Below, one piece after another: positions 58,975 through 64,000 of a DNA stretch of 64,000 nt (the stretch's first letter is position 1; each line of letters begins with the position of its first letter). The translations under genes were made by a program, and so were the position numbers. The DNA is from Salinispora arenicola (GTDB lineage Bacteria > Actinomycetota > Actinomycetes > Mycobacteriales > Micromonosporaceae), in the NCBI RefSeq assembly GCF_006716065.1, contig NZ_VFOL01000001.1, positions 1,612,001-1,676,000 of the forward strand, given 5' to 3'. The notes beneath the pieces are model-generated. The model saw nothing but the letters and a program-made list of their open reading frames with translations. It did no database searches and was not told where the DNA came from.

Positions 58975-59736
58975 ATGTACGCCGAGGAGCGACAGCAGGA
59001 GATCGTCCGGTTGGCCCGGTCCAATGGCCGCGTCGACGTGGCGACGCTTGCCGGCACTCTCCAGGTGACGACGGAGACGATCCGGCGTGACCTCACCGTG
59101 CTGGAGCGAGCCGGCGTACTGCGCCGGGTGCACGGCGGAGCGATCCCCGCGGAACGGCTGGGATTCGAGCCGGCCCTGGCCACCCGGGACTCGGTCCTGA
59201 TCCACGAGAAGGAGCGGATCGCCGCGATGGCGCTGGCCGAGGTGCCGTCGGAGGGCTCGATCATCCTCGACGCGGGCAGCACGACCGCCCGCCTCGCCGA
59301 GGCGCTGCCCACCGATCGAGAGCTGACGGTTGTGGTCAACTCCCCGGTCATCGCCACCCTTCTCGGCTCCCGGCCGAATCTGAACGTGCTCCTCCTGGGC
59401 GGACGACTGCGTGCCCGCACCCTGGCCACGGTGGAGGACTGGGCCCTGCGCGCGATCGCCGACCTGTACGTCGACGTCGCGTTTCTCGGCACCAACGGAT
59501 GCTCGGTCAGGCGGGGCCTGACCACGCCCGACCCGGCCGAGGCGTCGGTGAAGCGGGCGATGATCGCGGCAGCGCGCCGCGCCGTGCTCCTCGCTGACCA
59601 CACGAAGTTCGGCAACGACCACTTCGCGCGGTTCGGGTCTCTCACCGACCTGGACCTGATCGTCACCGACTCCGACGTCGAGGACCGTCTCGCGGTCGAG
59701 ATGGAGAGCGCCGGTGTGCGGGTGGTGCAGGCATGA
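58975..59736 (+). CDS. DeoR-family transcriptional regulator of the hexitol operon
   Basis: ATG 58975 with CGGAG upstream; 253 residues. N-terminal DeoR HTH (MYAEERQQEIVRLARSNGRVDVATLAGTLQVTTETIRRDLTVLERAGVLRRVHGGAI), then the DeoR C-terminal sensor with IILDAGSTTARLAEALP, TVVVNSPVIATLL and VAFLGTNGCSVRRGLTTPDPAEASVKRAMI, which binds sugar phosphates in this family. It is the first gene of the operon and overlaps the kinase gene (ATGA), so it probably represses its own operon until a hexitol or ketose phosphate appears. Confidence 0.95.
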   Translation: MYAEERQQEIVRLARSNGRVDVATLAGTLQVTTETIRRDLTVLERAGVLRRVHGGAIPAERLGFEPALATRDSVLIHEKERIAAMALAEVPSEGSIILDAGSTTARLAEALPTDRELTVVVNSPVIATLLGSRPNLNVLLLGGRLRARTLATVEDWALRAIADLYVDVAFLGTNGCSVRRGLTTPDPAEASVKRAMIAAARRAVLLADHTKFGNDHFARFGSLTDLDLIVTDSDVEDRLAVEMESAGVRVVQA

Positions 59737-60743
59737 TCGTCACTCTCACCCTCAACCCGAGTCTCGACCGCACCATCGAGATCGAGGAACTCGTTCGTGG
59801 TGACGTCATCCGGGCCACGTCGGGGAGTATCGAGCCGGGCGGCAAGGGCGTGAACGTGTCCCGTGCGCTGCTGGCCAACGGCGTACCGTCACGGGCCCTG
59901 GTCACCTGCGGCGGGGACGAGGGCGGTCAGCTCATCCGCCTCCTGCGCAGTGAGCGGGTCGACGTGTGCGCGCTGCCGATATCCGGTAGTACGCGGTCGA
60001 ACATCACCCTCGCCGAGCCGGACGGCACGGTCACGAAGATCAACGAGCCGGGGCCGGAACTGAGTGCCACGGAGTTCTCCGCGATCACCGACCAGGTGCT
60101 CACCGAGGCCGGTGCCGGCGGCTGCGTGGTGGTCTGTGGGAGCATCCCGCCAGGTCTGCCCACCCAGGAGTTCCTCAACCTCTGCGAGCGGGTTGTCGCC
60201 GCCGGTGACCGGCTGGTGGTGGACACCAGCGGGCCTGCCCTCCACGCTGCCGCGACGGCGGGCGCCAGCCTGGTCAAGCCCAACCGGGAGGAACTCGCCC
60301 AGGTGGTCGGGCGTCCGCTGGCCTCCTTCGCGGACGTGGTCGACGCCGCGCAGGAGCTCCGCTCCTGGGGGGCCGGCGCAGTGCTGGCCAGTCTCGGGGC
60401 GGACGGGGCCGTCCTGGTCGACGCCAACGGGGTCATCGCCGGCGCGGCAACCGTGGCACGTCCACGCAGTTCGGTCGGCGCCGGCGACGCCCTCCTGGCC
60501 GGCTTCCTCGCCGCCGGTGGCGCGGTCTCCATCCCCGTTGCCCGGTCCGGCCAGGTCGAGGATCCCGAGTCGGGTGGGCAGTCACACCACCGGCGGAACG
60601 CACTGACCGAGGCCGTCGCCTGGGGTGCCGCCGCCGTGAGTCTGCCCGGCAGCCAGATGCCCGGCCCCGCTGACATTCGTCGTGAACGAGTTCGCCTGCA
60701 CAGCCGACTGACCGAAGTCCAGCCACTACTTTCCCCCAGCTGA
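59733..60743 (+). CDS. PfkB-family sugar-phosphate kinase (1-phosphofructokinase/tagatose-6-phosphate kinase type)
   Basis: 336 residues from ATG 59733. MIVTLTLNPSLDRTIEI and GGKGVNVSRALL are hallmarks of the FruK/LacC branch of PfkB kinases; PNREEL and SVGAGDALLAGFLAAGG give the catalytic Asp and anion hole. After that motif there is an insertion of about 25 residues (SIPVARSGQVEDPESGGQSHHRRN) before ALTEAVAWGAAAV, not usual in the family. It would phosphorylate fructose-1-phosphate or tagatose-6-phosphate to a bisphosphate. With a dehydrogenase downstream, a ketose-phosphate from an imported hexitol-phosphate is the probable substrate. Confidence 0.9.
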   Translation: MIVTLTLNPSLDRTIEIEELVRGDVIRATSGSIEPGGKGVNVSRALLANGVPSRALVTCGGDEGGQLIRLLRSERVDVCALPISGSTRSNITLAEPDGTVTKINEPGPELSATEFSAITDQVLTEAGAGGCVVVCGSIPPGLPTQEFLNLCERVVAAGDRLVVDTSGPALHAAATAGASLVKPNREELAQVVGRPLASFADVVDAAQELRSWGAGAVLASLGADGAVLVDANGVIAGAATVARPRSSVGAGDALLAGFLAAGGAVSIPVARSGQVEDPESGGQSHHRRNALTEAVAWGAAAVSLPGSQMPGPADIRRERVRLHSRLTEVQPLLSPS

Positions 60744-60790
60744 CCCTCCCCGGCTCCACCCCCGTCCCGGTGTCGAAGGAGTAACCCCTC

Positions 60791-62008
60791 ATGACAACAA
60801 GCAACTACACACCGACAGTCCAGGGCACCGGCGTCAAGGCCACCATCCAGCGGATCGGTGGCTTCCTCGCCGGCATGGTGATGCCCAACATCGGCGCCTT
60901 CATCGCCTGGGGTCTGATCACCGCTCTGTTCATCCCGACCGGTTGGCTCCCGAACGAGGACTTCGCCGCCCTGGTCGGCCCGATGATCACCCTGCTGCTG
61001 CCGGTCCTCATCGGCTACACCGGCGGCCGTCTCGTGCACGGTCAGCGCGGCGCCGTCGTCGGTGCGGTTGCCACCGTCGGTATCGTCGTCGGTGCCGAAG
61101 TGCCGATGTTCCTCGGCGCGATGATCATCGGCCCGGCGGCCGCGTACGTGGTGAAGCGCATAGACGGGCTGATCCAGGACCGGATCCGGCCCGGGTTCGA
61201 GATGCTGGTCGACAACTTCACCGCCGGCATCGTCGGCGCAGGCATGGCCCTACTCGGCGTGTGGGGGATCGGCCCGATCGTCGGCCGCCTGACCGACATC
61301 GCGGGCAGCGGCGTGGACTGGCTGGTCTCCCACCACCTGCTCGGTCTGGTGTCGGTCATCGTCGAGCCGGCGAAGGTGCTGTTCCTCAACAACGCCATCA
61401 ACCACGGCGTGCTCAGCCCGCTCGGGGTGACCGAGGCCGCCGAGGCCGGCAAGTCGATCCTGTTCATGGTCGAGACGAACCCGGGGCCCGGGCTCGGCCT
61501 GCTACTGGCGTACTTCTTCTTCGGGCCCCGCTCACTGCGTCCGACCGCCCCGGCGGCGATGATCATTCAGTTCTTCGGCGGCATCCACGAGGTGTACTTC
61601 CCGTACGTGCTGATGAAGCCCCGCCTGATCCTGGCGATGATCGCAGGCGGTGCCGCCGGTGTCTCCACCTTCATGATCACCGGAGCGGGTCTGGTCGCCA
61701 CCCCCTCACCCGGCAGCGTCTTCGCCTACTTCGCGGTCACTCCGAAGGGCGGCTGGTTCGGCGTCGTGCTCGGCATTGTGATCGCCGCTGCGGTGACCTT
61801 CGCAGTCGCGGCCCTGCTGCTCGGATTCGGGCGGAAGGCGGGAGACGAGGCCGACGACGCGGCCGTCACCCCGGAGGAGCAGGCCGACCGCGAGCAGGCG
61901 GAACTGGCCGCGGCGCAGCGCCGCTCGGCCGACAACAAGAACCTGGCGCCGGCCTCCCGCGGATCCGGCGACGACACCCCGCCACAAGCGACTGCGAAGG
62001 AGTCCTGA
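60791..62008 (+). CDS. PTS mannitol/hexitol-type permease, EIIC
   Basis: 405 residues from ATG 60791, with GAAGGAG upstream. The membrane part (about 20-345) shows the MtlA-type sequence: IGGFLAGMVMPNIGAFIAWGLITALFIPTGW, GYTGGRLVHGQRGAVVGA, NNAINHGVLSPLG and FFGGIHEVYFPYVLMKPRLI, the last being a substrate and phosphorylation-coupling region. The acidic Ala/Glu-rich C-terminal 60 residues have no EIIB domain, which is encoded separately. It imports a hexitol with phosphorylation. Confidence 0.95.
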   Translation: MTTSNYTPTVQGTGVKATIQRIGGFLAGMVMPNIGAFIAWGLITALFIPTGWLPNEDFAALVGPMITLLLPVLIGYTGGRLVHGQRGAVVGAVATVGIVVGAEVPMFLGAMIIGPAAAYVVKRIDGLIQDRIRPGFEMLVDNFTAGIVGAGMALLGVWGIGPIVGRLTDIAGSGVDWLVSHHLLGLVSVIVEPAKVLFLNNAINHGVLSPLGVTEAAEAGKSILFMVETNPGPGLGLLLAYFFFGPRSLRPTAPAAMIIQFFGGIHEVYFPYVLMKPRLILAMIAGGAAGVSTFMITGAGLVATPSPGSVFAYFAVTPKGGWFGVVLGIVIAAAVTFAVAALLLGFGRKAGDEADDAAVTPEEQADREQAELAAAQRRSADNKNLAPASRGSGDDTPPQATAKES

Positions 62009-62013
62009 CCACC

Positions 62014-62322
62014 ATGACCACCATCAACGGCTCCACCGTCCGCAAGGTCGTCATCGCCTGTGACGCCGGCATGGGCAGCAGCGCGATGCTCGCCGGCCAG
62101 CTACGCCGCCAACTCGGCAAACACTCGGTGGCCGTCGAGCACACACCGGTCGACGCCATTCCCGCCGACGCCGACGTGGTGATCTGCCACCAGGGCCTCG
62201 CCGAGCGGGCCCGGATCAGCGCCCCGGACACGATCATCGTGCCGATCCAGGTCTTCATCGGCGATCCGGCGGTGACCCGAGTCGTCAAGGCCGTGCAGAC
62301 CGGCGGCGACCTCGATGGATGA
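62014..62322 (+). CDS. PTS mannitol/hexitol-type EIIB
   Basis: ATG 62014 lies 5 bp after the permease stop and gives 102 residues. The phospho-acceptor Cys is in KVVIACDAGMGSSAMLAG near residue 16. The protein ends in FIGDPAVTRVVKAVQ. In many bacteria it is fused to EIIC; here it is a separate polypeptide. Overlaps the EIIA start by 8 bp. Confidence 0.95.
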   Translation: MTTINGSTVRKVVIACDAGMGSSAMLAGQLRRQLGKHSVAVEHTPVDAIPADADVVICHQGLAERARISAPDTIIVPIQVFIGDPAVTRVVKAVQTGGDLDG

Positions 62323-62755
62323 CCGCCTGCTGGCGCCAGAGGCCGTCCGGCTCGACGAACACGCCGCCAACCGCGACGACGCGATCCGTCGCTGCGGCGG
62401 CGTGCTCGTCGAGATCGGCGCCGTTGATCCGGCGTACGTGACGGCGATGCTGGACCGGGAGCAGTCGATCTCCACCTACGTGGGCGCGGGGGTGGCGATC
62501 CCGCACGGCACGACCGCCGGCAAGGCGGCCATCCGCCGCGACGCCCTCGCCGTCGTCCGCTTCCCCGCCGGCGTCGACTGGGGCGGCAACCACGTCACCA
62601 CCTGCGTGACGATCGCCGCCCAAGGCGACGGGCACATCGAACTCCTCGCCGACCTCGCCGAGCTGCTCCTGGACTCCGAACGAGCCCGTGCGCTCCACGA
62701 GGCAGCCGACCCCGATGACGTGCGGCGGCTGCTGTTGTCCTCCGCCCCCAACTGA
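62315..62755 (+). CDS. PTS mannitol/fructose-type EIIA
   Basis: 146 residues from ATG 62315. The active-site His is in GAGVAIPHGTTAGK near residue 66. Preceded by NRDDAIRRCGGVLVEIGAVDPAYVTAMLDREQSISTYVG, the standard EIIA-Mtl/Fru fold. It passes phosphate from HPr to EIIB. Confidence 0.95.
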   Translation: MDDRLLAPEAVRLDEHAANRDDAIRRCGGVLVEIGAVDPAYVTAMLDREQSISTYVGAGVAIPHGTTAGKAAIRRDALAVVRFPAGVDWGGNHVTTCVTIAAQGDGHIELLADLAELLLDSERARALHEAADPDDVRRLLLSSAPN

Positions 62756-62782
62756 CCAGCACACTCGAGAGGAACTCGCACC

Positions 62783-63823
62783 ATGAAGGTCGTACGCTTC
62801 CACGCTCCCGGTGACGTCCGGATCGAGGACGCCCCCGAGCCCACTCCCGGGCGGGGAGAGGTGAAGCTTCGCGTCCGTAACTGTTCCACCTGCGGGACCG
62901 ATGTGAAGATCTCCCGGTTCGGCCACCATCACATCGTGCCGCCCCGCGTGATGGGGCACGAGATCGCCGGCGAGGTGGTGGAGGTCGGCGCCGCAGTGGA
63001 CGGCTGGTCGCCCGGCGACCGGGTCCAGGTCATCGCCGCCATTCCCTGCGGGCAGTGCGGCGAGTGCCAGCAGGGTCGCCGGACGGTCTGCCCCAACCAG
63101 GAGTCGATGGGCTACCACTACGACGGTGGGTTCGCCGAGTATCTCGTGGTGCCGAGCAAAGTGCTCGCCGTCGACGGGCTCAACCGTATCCCGGACGGGG
63201 TCAGCTACGCCGAAGCGTCGGTCGCCGAACCGCTGGCGTGCGTCCTCAACGGGCAGAACCTCGCTCAGGTCGGTGCCGGGGACGACGTGGTGGTGATCGG
63301 CTCCGGCCCGATCGGCTGTCTGCACGTACGGCTGGCCCGGGCCCGGGGTGCCAGGAATGTGGTCCTGGTCGACCTCAACCAGGACCGGCTCAGTCAGGCC
63401 GCGGCGCTGGTCGCGCCAGACGCGACGATCTGCGCGGCCGACACCGACCCGGTCGACGCCGTGCTCAAGTTCACCAACGGGCGCGGCGCCGACGTCATCA
63501 TCACCGCCGCGGCCTCCGGCGCCGCTCAGGAACAGGCCGTCCAGATGGCCGCCCGGCAGGGCCGGATCAGCCTCTTCGGTGGGCTGCCGAAGGACCGGCC
63601 AGTCATCGGCCTGGACGCCAACCTGGTGCACTACCGGGAGCTGACGCTGGTCGGCGCGAACGGGTCGAGCCCCGCCCACAACGCCGAGGCGCTGCGCCTC
63701 ATCGCCTCCGGTGAGGTGCCGGTCGCCGACCTCATTACCCACCGGTTGCCGCTGGACGGCGCCATCGACGCCTTCGAACTGGTCGCCACCGGTGAGGCGA
63801 TCAAGGTGACGATCGAGCCCTGA
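62783..63823 (+). CDS. Zinc-dependent MDR dehydrogenase, probable hexitol-phosphate dehydrogenase (GatD-like)
   Basis: ATG 62783 with GAGAGGAA upstream; 346 residues. Catalytic zinc ligands: CSTCGTD and GHEIAGEV (Cys and His-Glu); structural-zinc loop PCGQCGECQQGRRTVC. NAD site VVIGSGPIGCLHVRLARARGA. This MDR subgroup includes sorbitol, threonine and galactitol-1-phosphate dehydrogenases. Position between EIIA and HPr in a hexitol PTS operon suggests oxidation of the imported hexitol-phosphate to a ketose-phosphate, to be used by the PfkB kinase. That exact substrate is inferred. Confidence 0.92.
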   Translation: MKVVRFHAPGDVRIEDAPEPTPGRGEVKLRVRNCSTCGTDVKISRFGHHHIVPPRVMGHEIAGEVVEVGAAVDGWSPGDRVQVIAAIPCGQCGECQQGRRTVCPNQESMGYHYDGGFAEYLVVPSKVLAVDGLNRIPDGVSYAEASVAEPLACVLNGQNLAQVGAGDDVVVIGSGPIGCLHVRLARARGARNVVLVDLNQDRLSQAAALVAPDATICAADTDPVDAVLKFTNGRGADVIITAAASGAAQEQAVQMAARQGRISLFGGLPKDRPVIGLDANLVHYRELTLVGANGSSPAHNAEALRLIASGEVPVADLITHRLPLDGAIDAFELVATGEAIKVTIEP

Positions 63824-63860
63824 CCCCCGCGCGCCTGCCGTCCCCAGAAGGGAGCCCGCA

Positions 63861-64000
63861 ATGCCCACCCGTACCGTTACGGTCGGTGCGACCAGTGGCC
63901 TGCACGCCCGGCCCGCCGCCCTGTTCGTCGCTGCCGCCGCGGCTCAATCTGTCCCGGTGACCATCCGGACCAGCGACAAGCCTCCCGTCCCTGCCCGCAG
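63861..64000 (+). CDS. HPr phosphocarrier protein, 3' end outside window
   Basis: ATG 63861 with GAAGGGAG upstream. The 46 visible residues include MPTRTVTVGATSGLHARPAALFV, with the phospho-acceptor His15 motif GLHARPA. This is the PTS phosphate carrier. Its inclusion at the end of the hexitol operon suggests that this actinomycete couples HPr supply to hexitol use. The end, including the regulatory Ser46 region, is not in the window. Confidence 0.93.
   Translation, partial: MPTRTVTVGATSGLHARPAALFVAAAAAQSVPVTIRTSDKPPVPAR

Noticed and set aside
1..64000. tRNA or rRNA genes
   Set aside because: I saw no cloverleaf with T-loop GGTTCGAATCC-like sequence or conserved rRNA blocks, although by-eye detection is limited.

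Overview
The window is high-GC actinomycete DNA with dense, overlapping genes. GTG and TTG starts are common, and it carries DUF397/XRE pairs, a cobalamin-riboswitch-controlled class I ribonucleotide reductase, a SARP-type regulator and an NRPS cluster. This fits Micromonosporaceae (Micromonospora-like). The placement is by gene style and content, not by a marker gene.

Region 1 (1-17462) is the 3' part of a non-ribosomal peptide cluster read as one operon. Seven of its eight genes overlap their neighbour by 4-8 bp. It encodes an A-PCP protein fused to a lantibiotic-dehydratase (LanB)-like domain (5' end outside the window), a C-A-PCP protein, a kynurenine-3-monooxygenase-like flavoenzyme, a DUF6875-like protein, a second C-A-PCP, a C-A-PCP-reductase, an MFS exporter and a SAM methyltransferase. 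The inferred product is a short peptide with a hydroxylated kynurenine-type aryl unit, released as an aldehyde or alcohol. The NRPS-LanB fusion is the most unusual element and may represent aminoacyl-tRNA-type chemistry on a carrier protein.

Region 2 (17.4-33.8 kb) is a patchwork of accessory and damaged genes. It holds a secreted GH64-type glucanase with a CebR/CelR-like operator, a 3'-truncated XRE regulator, a frameshifted ABC exporter and a fumarase/ASL-family lyase. It continues with an IS4-like element with intact ends, a membrane-anchored penicillin-acylase-family enzyme, a P450 remnant, a DUF574-type methyltransferase and an SCO5389-type gene behind a possible Fur/Zur-like site. It ends with a perfect 72-bp tandem repeat, a frameshifted HTH gene, an IS630 element, an inositol-phosphatase-like gene and an alpha/beta-hydrolase remnant.

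Region 3 (33.8-45.5 kb) has an AdoCbl riboswitch with nrdA-nrdB, a small WXG100-like/DUF1023 hydrolase/lipoprotein cassette, an XRE(DUF5753)-DUF397 pair, two coupled small proteins, a pentapeptide-repeat protein, and an enoyl-CoA hydratase and MerR regulator that share a duplicated operator.

Region 4 (45.5-58.7 kb) is envelope and signalling: a membrane protein with an external discoidin domain, CPBP protease plus a two-component system, an AA10 LPMO coupled to a DUF305 lipoprotein, a second two-component system with a divergent exported protein, a SARP-AAA regulator and a LuxR regulator.

Region 5 (58.8-64.0 kb) is a hexitol PTS operon: DeoR regulator, PfkB-type sugar-phosphate kinase, mannitol-type EIIC, EIIB, EIIA, a zinc alcohol dehydrogenase and HPr (cut by the window end). 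No tRNA, rRNA or CRISPR array was seen.
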